Positions 6,687-14,347 of a stretch of DNA of 27,178 nucleotides are shown piece by piece. The stretch lies in assembly GCA_964647585.1 (NCBI GenBank), contig CAZYGG010000055.1:1-27178 (forward strand), written 5' to 3'. This DNA is from CAJINA01 sp964647585 (GTDB lineage: Bacteria > Desulfobacterota > Desulfobacteria > Desulfobacterales > CAJINA01). How positions within the stretch are numbered: position 1 is the first letter of the stretch; every line of letters begins with the position of its first letter. The translations under genes and the position numbers were made by a program. The notes under the pieces were generated by a model. That model saw only the letters and a program-made list of their open reading frames with translations, ran no database searches and was not told where the DNA came from.

Positions 6687-6726
6687 GAACATTCAACATC
6701 GAACACTCAACATTGAACATTGAACT
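6687..6726. repeat. GAACATTGAAC-type dispersed repeat
   Basis: This stretch reiterates GAACATTCAACATCGAAC/ACTCAACATTGAACAT units. The same vocabulary occurs at 17438-17475, 17533-17575, 18375-18392 and 18492-18513. It is non-coding. Confidence 0.65.
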
Positions 6727-6802
6727 GAGGTACGCCTTCGGCGGCCATTTAACCATGAATCATCTCGGGTGGTTATAAAGTCGTAGCGTTTTCGTCCCGA
6801 AT

Positions 6803-6838
6803 TGATGTTGGGTTTCATTACATTCAACCCAACCTACG
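6803..6838. repeat. TGATGTTGGGTTTCATTACATTC-type repeat, copy 1
   Basis: This 36-bp stretch (TGATGTTGGG...CCCAACCTACG) can form a hairpin through GTTGGGTT/AACCCAAC. It recurs with one change at 21976-22011. It lies between tetR and the end of the AOR-like gene. Confidence 0.75.
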
Positions 6839-6895
6839 GTTCTTATAAATCAGCGAAGCAAAGCTTCATTCCTTAACTTTAGATCACTTCAAACT

Positions 6896-8659
6896 TTAGC
6901 TCACTTTCGGCACTCCCTGCTTATCCCAGCCCCTGAGTTTGTAATAATCCTGCAGCATATAATTCAGGTCCAACGCACTGATGGTCTGTCCGGTGGTCAG
7001 AGTCTCCTTATAAATCCGGTCGGGAAGTTTGTCCTCGGCCGTATCCAGACCTTCCCTGAGATTGAACTGCCGGATCCCTGTGGTGATATGGGCGGCGATT
7101 TTTTCAAGTTCTGCCTGTGAGGCGTCCAGGCCGGTCAGTGCCTCGATCAGGGTCTGCATCTCCTCCCAGGGGTAGAGGTCGCGGTAGAAGCGACACAGCA
7201 CCAGGCAGTCGAAAACCGTGTGGCGGTCTTCAAAATCTACATAGAGGGCGGCCTTGCCTTTAATTTCATCCGGTTCGATCTCCCCGGTCAGTTCGGCCCG
7301 CAATATCGTGCCCCGCATGTGGCAGGCACCCCGGCTGGCTGTGGCGTAGGCGAGCCCCATCCCCTTGAGGGCTCGGGGGTCGTAACCGGCCGGCTCCAAT
7401 CCTTTCACGTGAACGGCAATATCTTCAAGGCTCCATTCGGCGGCGGAATGGCGTATGCCCCTGGCCAGCACATCCCCGATTCCTTGGCGGGCGGCAATCA
7501 GATGCAGCAGGTCGGCAATGGCATCGGTTTGCCCGTAATCAATGGCGAAATCGATTCTCTTGCGGCGGGCGGCCTCGATGGCCAGGCCGCAGAGATTGCC
7601 GGCGGTCATGGTGTCTATCCCAAGCCGGTCGCAGATGTCGTTCAACCATGCGATCTCGCGAATGTCATCGACACAGCACAATCCCCCGAAGGCGTAGATG
7701 GTTTCATATTCCGGCCCCTCGATTTCCAGTCCCGCATGGCGGCCGGTTTCGATCCTGGTCATACGGCTGCAGGCCAGGTAGCATTTGGAACAGGCCTTGG
7801 GCTTGACCTGGCACTGCGCATGTAAGGCTTCGGCACTGATGTTTTCAATGGAAGGCGCCGGTTCGCGGGACCAGTACCGGTAGGGAAAGGCACCCACGCT
7901 GTGGGCCAGGCGGACCATACCCGGTGTTCCCTTGGATTTATAGCCGATAACGGCCGGATGATCGGCAGTCCGGGTCCGGGTGGATTTGATGAAGTTATTG
8001 ACAGCCTCCGGATTAACGGGCTGCCGCTTGCGGTCGCCCGCGAAAAAGATTGCCTTGATATTTTTAGAACCCATCACGGCGCCGGTGCCGGTTCGGCCGG
8101 CACTGCGCCAGCGGTCATTTTCAATCACGGCGAAAACAACCCCTTTTTCACCGGCCGGCCCGATGGAGACGACCCCCTTTTTCTTCCAGGGCGTGTCCGC
8201 AAACCGGGCCTGGACCTCGGCCTGGGTCCTATAAGTATCTTTTCCCCAGGTGGTGCCGGCTGCGTGTAGGGTGACCCCGTCCGGGGTGATGGCCAGAATG
8301 ACCGGGGCAGCACTTTTCCCACTGATCACAACGGCGTCGTATCCGGTGGCCGCTACGGCCTGGGGGACTTTACCACCCGAATAGGATTCTGAAAAAAGAC
8401 CGGTTTGTGGTGATTTGGTAAAAACGCCGTATCGGCTGGAGCCCCAGATGCCGGTTCCGGTGGCCGGACCCGTGGCAAAAATCAGCAGGTTTTCGGGTTC
8501 CAGTGGATCTATACCGGGAGGATTGTTTTCAAGTAAATACCAGGTCGCAAGACCCCGGCCGCCCAGGTTGGCAGCATATACCGCCTCCGGCGGGTGCAGC
8601 GTTCCTGTTTTTCCGGTGGTAAGATCAATCTGCAGAATACTCCCATAGCTTCCGTACAT
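6896..8659 (-). CDS. Aldehyde:ferredoxin oxidoreductase-family tungsten enzyme
   Basis: The 587-residue length is typical of the AOR family (580-620). The N terminus (YGSILQIDLTTGK, then NLGGRGLATWYL) is the standard start of the tungstopterin-binding domain. SSRYGVFTKSPQTGLFSESYSGG (residues about 75-97) and GRTGTGAVMGSKNIKAI (188-204) are family hallmarks. The [4Fe-4S] ligands are visible as C290-x2-C293-x3-C297 and C489 (CLVLCRF). Such enzymes oxidise aldehydes to acids, or reduce acids, with ferredoxin as the electron partner, in the cytoplasm. The aldehyde specificity is not readable. The start has a good ribosome site (GAGAGGTG). About 400 bp of repeat DNA separates it from the upstream selenoprotein gene, so co-transcription is uncertain. 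No pterin or tungsten genes are adjacent. Confidence 0.92.
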   Translation of the reverse strand: MYGSYGSILQIDLTTGKTGTLHPPEAVYAANLGGRGLATWYLLENNPPGIDPLEPENLLIFATGPATGTGIWGSSRYGVFTKSPQTGLFSESYSGGKVPQAVAATGYDAVVISGKSAAPVILAITPDGVTLHAAGTTWGKDTYRTQAEVQARFADTPWKKKGVVSIGPAGEKGVVFAVIENDRWRSAGRTGTGAVMGSKNIKAIFFAGDRKRQPVNPEAVNNFIKSTRTRTADHPAVIGYKSKGTPGMVRLAHSVGAFPYRYWSREPAPSIENISAEALHAQCQVKPKACSKCYLACSRMTRIETGRHAGLEIEGPEYETIYAFGGLCCVDDIREIAWLNDICDRLGIDTMTAGNLCGLAIEAARRKRIDFAIDYGQTDAIADLLHLIAARQGIGDVLARGIRHSAAEWSLEDIAVHVKGLEPAGYDPRALKGMGLAYATASRGACHMRGTILRAELTGEIEPDEIKGKAALYVDFEDRHTVFDCLVLCRFYRDLYPWEEMQTLIEALTGLDASQAELEKIAAHITTGIRQFNLREGLDTAEDKLPDRIYKETLTTGQTISALDLNYMLQDYYKLRGWDKQGVPKVS

Positions 8660-8763
8660 GGGGCACCTCTCAAAGGCAGAGTGTTTATTTAATAACCCTG
8701 AGCTTAATCTTTATCGAAAATGACGATGATTGCCTTGTAAAGAACCGTTTAAAACCAATATTC

Positions 8764-8953
8764 TCGCGCCAAGACGCCAAGGCGCAAAGAAAACCAGGGG
8801 CGATTTTGAAAGCGCTTTCGGCTGCAGGGCAGCACTTCCCGCTGATTTCAGAGTTAAATGTGGGGCGCGCGACACAGAATTCGATTTTGCCCTTTCAGCG
8901 TAGCTGACCACATATGGTTTTAAACTTCTTTGCGCCTTTGCGTCTTGGCGCGA
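8764..8953. repeat. 190-bp element with 28-bp inverted ends
   Basis: The left end CGCGCCAAGACGCCAAGG..AAAGAA (8764-8791) is repeated inverted at 8926-8953 (TTCTTTGCGCCTTTGCGTC...). The interior holds no gene. A fragment of the same end is at 12790-12811. It occupies most of the 8660-9060 gap between the AOR-like gene and the selenoprotein gene; I see nothing else there. Confidence 0.75.
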
Positions 8954-9060
8954 TGCAATGGTTTTAGGGTTTTGATTTTGTGTTTTGATATACTACGCGT
9001 TTTAAATCACTTTTGTCACTTCACACTGATAGATTTTAGAAAACAAGTCCCTTGCAATAG

Positions 9061-9696
9061 TCAGCTGTCCGCTTCTTTGATAGCTTTTTCAAGCGCGGCG
9101 CTGTGGACCTTGCCGGCGAAATGAACCGGGCTTTTACCCCAGATCGGATCCCATCCGGCCGGGTCGGCCGAGCAGAAAAACTGAGGCTCCAGGCCCATGC
9201 GGATAATTGCGTCATCTGTCTTGAACCCGATTAATTTTTCGGCGGCCTTCCAGGTCGCGCCGCAGGGGGCGCCGCGCTGAACTTCAATACCGGTGAGGAT
9301 GCCGTCGGTAATTGTTACCGAAAATTCAGGTGCGCCGAAGCGTTCGCTGTAGCTGCCGAGACCAACCTGCCTCGAGAGCCCGCATCAGGTGGGCGGCGTC
9401 ACCACCAGCCCGTCTCTTGATTTTTTTCCGGAAGCCACCACCGGGATTCCCAGCCGGGTGCAGAGGGCCCCGAGATCCATGGAGAGGTCCGGATGGGCGA
9501 GAAAGTCGAGCACGAGGTCAGCGTCGATACTCTCCGGTAAAAAATCACTGGTATCGTCGATGACCGGGGGCAAAGGGACGTCGATTTCCACTGTCTCTAC
9601 GGTGAAAAGGTCCTGGCCATATGTTTGAATTCCTTTGGCTTTGGTTTCGCCAACCCCATTTTGCTGAAAGATGATGATTTTTTGTTTTGAAGTCAT
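9061..9696 (-). CDS. dfsP: DUF166-family selenoprotein (DfsP type) with Sec-Cys pair
   Basis: The ATG at 9696 (MTSKQKIIIFQQNG) opens a frame with one TGA at 9387-9385, after DGLVVTPPT. The frame then continues without interruption for 107 more residues (CGLSRQVGLGSYSERFG... to a TGA at 9061), 211 residues in all. Both halves match the DUF166 family: the N-terminal part ends in LVLDFLAHPDLSMDLGALC, and the C-terminal part has the conserved DGILTGIEVQRGAPCGATWKAAEKLIG. I read the TGA as Sec104, giving Thr-Sec-Cys-Gly-Leu where archaeal relatives, as I recall them, have a conserved Cys. I recall a RefSeq name 'DUF166 family (seleno)protein DfsP'; the symbol is from memory. Further conserved Cys lie in PCGATW and FFCSADP. 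The biochemical role is unknown; thiol/selenol redox chemistry or metal binding is plausible. The start lies 13 nt after the ABC-F stop, so it is probably co-transcribed. An upstream ATG at 9759 would overlap that gene. Confidence 0.85.
9357..9374 (-). promoter_or_regulatory. Candidate SECIS hairpin of the DUF166 selenoprotein gene
   Basis: With the U of UGA as 1, bases 14-31 fold as CGAGGC - loop AGGUUG - GUCUCG. This gives six pairs (one G-U) and a six-base loop at 20-25. The E. coli fdhF SECIS has a six-base loop, AGGUCU, at 21-26, so the four bases contacting SelB (AGGU) and their distance from UGA are nearly the same. A U (13) borders the stem on the 5' side. The fold was done by eye. 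Confidence 0.62.
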
Positions 9697-9709
9697 TTTT
9701 GATTCTACC

Positions 9710-11563
9710 TTATTCCAGGCTTTCCAATTGCCGGTCAAACTCGGCTTCGATATTTTCAAACTCGAGGCTCACGGTTTCCAGGACTGCGTAGCGCCGGTCA
9801 ATTTCCGCCTGGCACTCATGGATGGCGCGGGAAAGGCTGCCGATTTTTTTACCGTCCTGCTTGCGAGAGGCCTCCACCATGCGGTTGTTCAATTCCGCCA
9901 GGCTGTTTTCTTCCCTGGCGATGTCAGTTTCAAGCTTTTCAATTCTTTTCCTGAATGGGTTCAGGGCTTTGCTCCTGGCGTTGATAATCTGTGAGCGTTT
10001 CTTTTTCAACGCTTTGCGGCTGACCGCCGGCTGCTGGCTCTCAGGGTCGCTCACCGCCGGGGCCGGGGCGGATTCTTCATCGGCCCAGCCGTCGCCGGCC
10101 AGAAAGTCCCCGTAAGACCCTTCGAACATATCGGTGCGATCGTCCTGGAAAACGATCAGGCGCCGGGCGATCGAGTGCAGGAACATTTCATTATGGGTCA
10201 CCATTATGACCGCCCCTTCGAAATTGTCAATGGCAGCGAGCATGGCGTCGCAGGATTCCATGTCCAGGTGATTGCTCGGTTCGTCCAGAAGCAGAAGGTT
10301 GACCGGGGTGACCAGTAGTTTGCCGAGCATGACCCGGCTTTTTTCACCCCCGGAAAGAACACTGATTTTTTTAAGGGCATCATCGCCGGAAAACATCATG
10401 GCACCGCAAATGTTGCGGGCCAAAGGGCGATCGGTTTCCGGGTGGGTATAAAGAATTTCGTCTTCCACCGTATTGCTGTCCACCAGGGTCTGGATATTGG
10501 TCTGTTCAAAAAAGCCTTTGACCACATTTGGATTATAGGTGAACTTGCCTGTGGACGGGCTGAGCAGGCCGGCAATCAGCTTGAGTAGGGTCGTTTTCCC
10601 TTTCCCGTTTTTTCCGATGACGCAGATCCGATCGCCCTTGTTGACCGAGAAGCTCAGGTCACGGATTAACGGTTCGGTATCAGGTGTGTAGCCAAAGGAG
10701 AGGCTTTCGGCACTCATGACGTGTTTCGCGGGAAACGGGTGGCTCTTGAAAGAAAAGCCCAGGTTCTGTTCGGATACCAGTTTTTCTTTCTTCTCCATTT
10801 TCCCGAGGGTTTTGATGCGGGACTGGACCATGTTGGCCAGGCGGGCCTTGGCCCGGAAACGGGTGATGAAGAGTTCTATTTCCTTGCGTTTTTTTTCATC
10901 ATTGACCCGGGTCTTCTCATAGATCTCTTCCTCCTGGGCCAGCTGCAGATAATATTTTTCGGTATCTCCTTTGATCTTTTTAATCTTCCGGCGATGGATG
11001 CCGGCCACATGGGTGACCAGCCCGTCCATAAACCCCCGGTCATGAGTGATCAACAGGACCTCATGGGGCCAGTTTCTGAGAAAGCGGGTGATCCAGCGGA
11101 TGGAGGTAATGTCCAGATAGTTCGTGGGTTCATCCAGCAGGAGGAGGTCCGGCTCCGCCACCAGCACCTTGGCCAGGTTCAGGCGCACCTGGTAGCCGCC
11201 TGAAAACTCACCGGGAGGACGTTGCAGATCGGCGGTGGTAAATCCCAGGCCGGCCAGGATTTTCTCGACTTTCCAGTATTGATCCTTTTCCGCTTCGGGC
11301 AGTCCCAGGATGCCTTCCTCCAGAACAGTGGGCTGGGAAAACGCCAGGTGCTGCTGGACATACCCCATGCGATAATTCTTGGGGATTACAACGGTGCCGT
11401 CATCGGGGTGATCATCACCGGTGATCATGCGCAGCAAAGTGGTCTTGCCGTGGCCATTGCGGCCCACCAGGCCAATCCGTTCCCGGGAATTGATACGGAC
11501 GCTAACCCTGTCGAGCAGAACCCGGTCACCGAAGCTTTTGGAAAGGTTGTCAATACTGATCAT
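9710..11563 (-). CDS. ABC-F family ATPase (ribosome-associated type)
   Basis: The protein has 617 residues with two complete ABC domains and no membrane segment. Domain 1 (about 1-250) has Walker A GRNGHGKTT, signature FSGGYQVRL and Walker B LLLLDEPTNYLD. The linker (about 215-260) is highly charged (RFRAKARLANMVQSRIK), the P-site tRNA interaction motif region of ABC-F proteins. Domain 2 (about 285-500) has Walker A GKNGKGKTT, signature LSGGEKSR and DEPSNHLD. A coiled, charged C-terminal extension (about 525-617) follows. ABC-F proteins act on ribosomes in translation (EttA/Uup/YheS-like) or antibiotic protection; which one cannot be decided here. The downstream selenoprotein gene follows after 13 nt. 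The ribosome site before the ATG is weak. Confidence 0.92.
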   Translation of the reverse strand: MISIDNLSKSFGDRVLLDRVSVRINSRERIGLVGRNGHGKTTLLRMITGDDHPDDGTVVIPKNYRMGYVQQHLAFSQPTVLEEGILGLPEAEKDQYWKVEKILAGLGFTTADLQRPPGEFSGGYQVRLNLAKVLVAEPDLLLLDEPTNYLDITSIRWITRFLRNWPHEVLLITHDRGFMDGLVTHVAGIHRRKIKKIKGDTEKYYLQLAQEEEIYEKTRVNDEKKRKEIELFITRFRAKARLANMVQSRIKTLGKMEKKEKLVSEQNLGFSFKSHPFPAKHVMSAESLSFGYTPDTEPLIRDLSFSVNKGDRICVIGKNGKGKTTLLKLIAGLLSPSTGKFTYNPNVVKGFFEQTNIQTLVDSNTVEDEILYTHPETDRPLARNICGAMMFSGDDALKKISVLSGGEKSRVMLGKLLVTPVNLLLLDEPSNHLDMESCDAMLAAIDNFEGAVIMVTHNEMFLHSIARRLIVFQDDRTDMFEGSYGDFLAGDGWADEESAPAPAVSDPESQQPAVSRKALKKKRSQIINARSKALNPFRKRIEKLETDIAREENSLAELNNRMVEASRKQDGKKIGSLSRAIHECQAEIDRRYAVLETVSLEFENIEAEFDRQLESLE

Positions 11564-11629
11564 GTTGAAGGTGTATAGAGTAACCGCTGGCGGGTGTCAA
11601 CGATAGAACTGCTCACATGAATAGACAAA

Positions 11630-11751
11630 CTCCCCTCTCTTGACGGGAGGGGCCGGGGGAGGGTGAAGGGGTGCCGCAGCAAGCTTTCTGGCTGTACTGA
11701 AGCCGCCCAAACAACACCCCCACCCAACCTCCCCCGTCAAGGGGGAGGGGC
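11630..11751. repeat. GC-rich element with CCCCTCCC..TCAAGGG inverted ends
   Basis: CTCCCCTCTCTTGACGGGAGG at 11630-11650 and CCTCCCCCGTCAAGGGGGAGG at 11729-11749 are each palindromic and related to each other. A third example is at 22050-22089. The right end forms the last codons and stop of the M55 peptidase gene. Confidence 0.7.
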
Positions 11752-12669
11752 AAAATTATCACGCAGGCGGGCTTTAACCCAGGTTATGCCTACGATTTCC
11801 AGAATGCGATAGAGAAACAGGCCAAAGGGGAGAAATGTTTGAACCCGCGGGGTCAGGTAGGCGATTTTGATGAGGTCGTCATACAGCTTTGCCATGGTAT
11901 CCGTTTCCAGGAGAATGGTGTTCCCGGCCCGGGCTAAGTCCCAGCGGGTTTGCACCTGCCGGGCGGCGGCCGTCCCATCCCGGAAACGAACTTCGGCCTG
12001 AAACGGCCCTCTCGGCAAGAAGGGCGGCGGGGCTTTTATCTCCAGGGCGTTCACCGCCGAACGGGCCATTGCCTGCCGCCATTTTTCCGTACCCTGACCG
12101 CCGGTGGTGAATGGCTTGGGGACTGCAAATGTGGCTATCCCCGGTATGGCCGCCCGGGCCTGATCGCAGGCCACCGGGCAGCCTGTAAAAAAGAGTGGCC
12201 GGACCCCGTACGGAGCCAGTGAGGCTGCAAAAAGCTCCACCTCGGTCAGGGGGCGGCTGTTGACGGCCAGGCGGCTGATCCGGGAAGTGAGTGTGTGGGG
12301 CAGAAACCCGTTGGTTCCGGAGGCTGCGTGGAGGCCGATGAACATGACGGCTTCGGCAGTGCCGGGGTGGCCAAGCCCGGGAACCGGCCCCCGCCGGTAC
12401 CCCTGGACCAGGTTTACCCGGGGATCTATTCGCTCACCGATCAGGTTGTAACCGGTACGGTGAAAATCGTGAATGGTCACCCGGACACCTGCGTCTAAAA
12501 GGGCGGTTGCCACAGCGTTGACATCCCGGGTCATTCCCTGGCAGGCCGAGGGCCATCCCGGGGTCATAAAGGACGACGCTTCGTAATTCGGGCAACCGGA
12601 GCTGCCCTCGATGTCGGCTATAATGAGGATGTGGCGAAACATTGTTTTCGATTTAGGGCATCCCTTCAT
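11737..12669 (-). CDS. M55-family D-aminopeptidase-like protein
   Basis: The protein has 310 residues from the ATG at 12669, chosen because AAAAGG lies 5 nt upstream. A shorter start at 12642 (MFRHILIIADIEG) lacks a ribosome site. The IADIEGSSG near the N terminus corresponds to the metal-ligand strand D-x-E-G of DppA/M55 zinc peptidases. A-VMFIGLHAASGTNGFLPHT (about 130-150) and ELFAASLAPYGVRPLFFTGCPVACDQA are also M55-like. Family members cleave D-amino-acid peptides or related amides. The alanine racemase gene lies immediately upstream, so a role in cell-wall D-alanine peptide turnover is tempting but unproven. The C terminus ends in NFAPPP, encoded by a dispersed repeat, so the tail is probably not ancestral. 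Confidence 0.78.
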   Translation of the reverse strand: MKGCPKSKTMFRHILIIADIEGSSGCPNYEASSFMTPGWPSACQGMTRDVNAVATALLDAGVRVTIHDFHRTGYNLIGERIDPRVNLVQGYRRGPVPGLGHPGTAEAVMFIGLHAASGTNGFLPHTLTSRISRLAVNSRPLTEVELFAASLAPYGVRPLFFTGCPVACDQARAAIPGIATFAVPKPFTTGGQGTEKWRQAMARSAVNALEIKAPPPFLPRGPFQAEVRFRDGTAAARQVQTRWDLARAGNTILLETDTMAKLYDDLIKIAYLTPRVQTFLPFGLFLYRILEIVGITWVKARLRDNFAPPP

Positions 12670-12789
12670 TTTAACCTTTTCGGAATCATAACACCGATTC
12701 AGCGCTAAGATTGCCAAGAAAACCAAAACCCGTGCATCGCGTGACCCACATTAATAATATCAATTAGCGGGGAATGCCGCCCTGCGGCC

Positions 12790-12811
12790 CAAGACGCCAA
12801 GGCGCAAAGAA
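12790..12811. repeat. Fragment of the CAAGACGCCAAGGCGCAAAG repeat
   Basis: Twenty-two bases match the end of the 8764-8953 element exactly. Small hairpins follow (GCCGCACTTCGTGCGG at about 12830 and CCGGCGAAGCCGG at about 12881). No gene is supported in 12670-12914. Confidence 0.6.
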
Positions 12812-12914
12812 GACCAAAAGCGGGCATTCTGCCGCACTTCGTGCGGGAAACCGTTTAACCCCGATTGAATTTGGGTTTGACCGGCGAAGCCGGAAAAAGG
12901 ATAAAACCGGGAAG

Positions 12915-14078
12915 TCAAAATTCATTTTTGCCGTTATGGAAAATGCGCGGCACCCGGGCGGTGATCGATGAGACGATCTCGTAATTGATGGTGCCCAGTT
13001 CAGCGGCGATTTCGTCCGCAGATACAGTTTCGTCACCTTGGCTGCCGAGGGCCACGGCTTCATCGCCGGTTTGGACACCTTCTATGTGTCCCACATCCAG
13101 CATGATCAGGTCCATGCAGACCCGCCCGACGATGGGAGCCCTTTGGCCTCTCACGAGCATGGTGCCCCGGGAACTCAGCAGGCGGCTGTAACCGTCCGCG
13201 TAGCCTATGGGTACCGTGGCGATGACGGTCGGTGCGGGGGTGCGGTGGGTCATCCCATAGCTGACGCAAAATCCTTTGGGCACCTTCTTAACATGGACCA
13301 GGCGCGCTTTCAGGGCCATCACCGGTCTCGTTGCCAGGTGGCCGAGATTGACTTCAGCCGAAGGGTTCAGGCCGTACATGGCAATGCCGGCGCGAACCAT
13401 GTCAAGGTGAGTCTGTGGGTGGGCGACGATGGCGGCACTGTTGGCGGCGTGCCTGAGCTTGAACTCCAGGCCCTCTTTTCCCAAGGCTTCCACAAAGTCG
13501 CAAAAGAGCCCGAATTGCTTTTTCGTGTAAGTCGTGTCGGTGCTGTCCGCGGCGGCAAAGTGCGTGAAGATGCCCTCAACGTCCACACCGGGCAGCCGGG
13601 CTATCCGGCAGACGGTTGCTACCCGCTCGGGATCTATCGTCAACCCCACTTCGCCGGCTGGTCGCAGGCCGAGGCGGCCCATGCCAGTGTCGGTCTTGAT
13701 GTGAACCGTTATGCGCTTATTGGCAGCTGCGGCGATATCTGAGATCGCTCGGGCGGTATCCAGATCAAAAACGGTAAGAACCAGGTCATGTTCCAGGGCC
13801 AGGTGAGAGAATTCCGGCGGCGTATAGTTCAGTACCATAAGCCTGCCGTCGATTCCGGCTTGTCTCAGGGCTACGGCCTCCTGGACTCGGGCCACCCCCA
13901 GGCAGTCGGCACCACCGGCCAGGGCCTGCCGGGCAACTTCAATCCCGCCGTGCCCGTAGGCATTGGCTTTGACGACGGCCATGAAACGAGCCCCGGGGGC
14001 AGTAACTTTTTTCAGCTCCTGAATATTGACGGTGATTGCGTCAAGGTCTATGTCGGCCCGGACGAGTGGTGTATTCAC
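12915..14078 (-). CDS. alr: Alanine racemase
   Basis: This 387-residue PLP enzyme interconverts L- and D-alanine in the cytoplasm. It supplies D-Ala for peptidoglycan or feeds D-Ala back to L-Ala for catabolism. The PLP lysine is K37 in AVVKANAYGHG, and the opposite-face catalytic tyrosine is Y274 in VSYGMTHRT. KTDTGMGRLG, RAGIAMYGLNPS and VPIGYADGYSR are all family blocks. The start is GTG at 14078, with GAGG 8 nt upstream and no better ATG nearby. It lies downstream of alanine dehydrogenase on the same strand, but a strong terminator hairpin and a dispersed repeat intervene, so it probably has its own promoter. Together the two enzymes convert D-alanine to pyruvate. Confidence 0.96.
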   Translation of the reverse strand: MNTPLVRADIDLDAITVNIQELKKVTAPGARFMAVVKANAYGHGGIEVARQALAGGADCLGVARVQEAVALRQAGIDGRLMVLNYTPPEFSHLALEHDLVLTVFDLDTARAISDIAAAANKRITVHIKTDTGMGRLGLRPAGEVGLTIDPERVATVCRIARLPGVDVEGIFTHFAAADSTDTTYTKKQFGLFCDFVEALGKEGLEFKLRHAANSAAIVAHPQTHLDMVRAGIAMYGLNPSAEVNLGHLATRPVMALKARLVHVKKVPKGFCVSYGMTHRTPAPTVIATVPIGYADGYSRLLSSRGTMLVRGQRAPIVGRVCMDLIMLDVGHIEGVQTGDEAVALGSQGDETVSADEIAAELGTINYEIVSSITARVPRIFHNGKNEF

Positions 14079-14126
14079 AACTTAAACCTCATTGATACCG
14101 GTTGGCCTCAATATGTTCCTTTATAT

Positions 14127-14217
14127 TGTCACTCTGAGCGGAGCGAAGAGTCCCCACCAACTAAAGGTAGGGTTTCATTGCGGGGGATTCTTCGTCGCTG
14201 CACTCCTCAGAATGACA
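14127..14217. repeat. CTCTGAGCGNAGCGAAGAG-type hairpin element, copy 1
   Basis: The ends TGTCACTCTGAG and CTCAGAATGACA are inverted. Inner words include AGCGAAGAGTCCC and GGATTCTTCGTCGCT. A second copy with a different central spacer is at 18532-18624, and a remnant of the end is near 22164-22180. The type is widespread in many bacterial genomes. Confidence 0.8.
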
Positions 14218-14271
14218 GATAGATTTAGTGGAACGTTATTTGGACAACCGCTTTACTATGGATTAAAAGAA

Positions 14272-14312
14272 AAAACCTCGTAAAAAGCCTGAAAAGCTTT
14301 TTACGAGGTTTT
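14272..14312. terminator. Strong bidirectional terminator hairpin after ald
   Basis: A perfect 17-bp stem (AAAACCTCGTAAAAAGC and its complement) surrounds a 7-nt loop and has A/T-rich flanks, placed 36 nt after the ald stop on the minus strand. It should end the ald transcript before alr. Its core (CTCGTAAAAAGC) resembles the ends of the palindrome-ended elements at 191-323 and 16140-16289. Confidence 0.8.
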
Positions 14313-14347
14313 ATGAACAAAATCAAATAATTTGTGCGCCAGCAGGG

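Noticed and set aside
8711..8911. Small minus-strand open frame between the AOR-like and selenoprotein genes
   Set aside because: Most of it is translated repeat DNA (FFAPWRLGAR recurs from the same repeat near 12790). No ribosome site.
9385..9387. TGA as a nonsense mutation making the DUF166 gene a pseudogene
   Set aside because: The 107 codons after it are free of stops, keep conserved family blocks and end in a normal stop. The TGA is followed by Cys and a SECIS-like hairpin. Decay would not be expected to spare all this.
9385..9759. Independent 124-residue protein starting at 9759 and ending at the TGA
   Set aside because: The 9759 start overlaps the ABC-F 3' end by 50 bases. The ATG at 9696 gives the family-like N terminus, and the product would lack the conserved C-terminal half.
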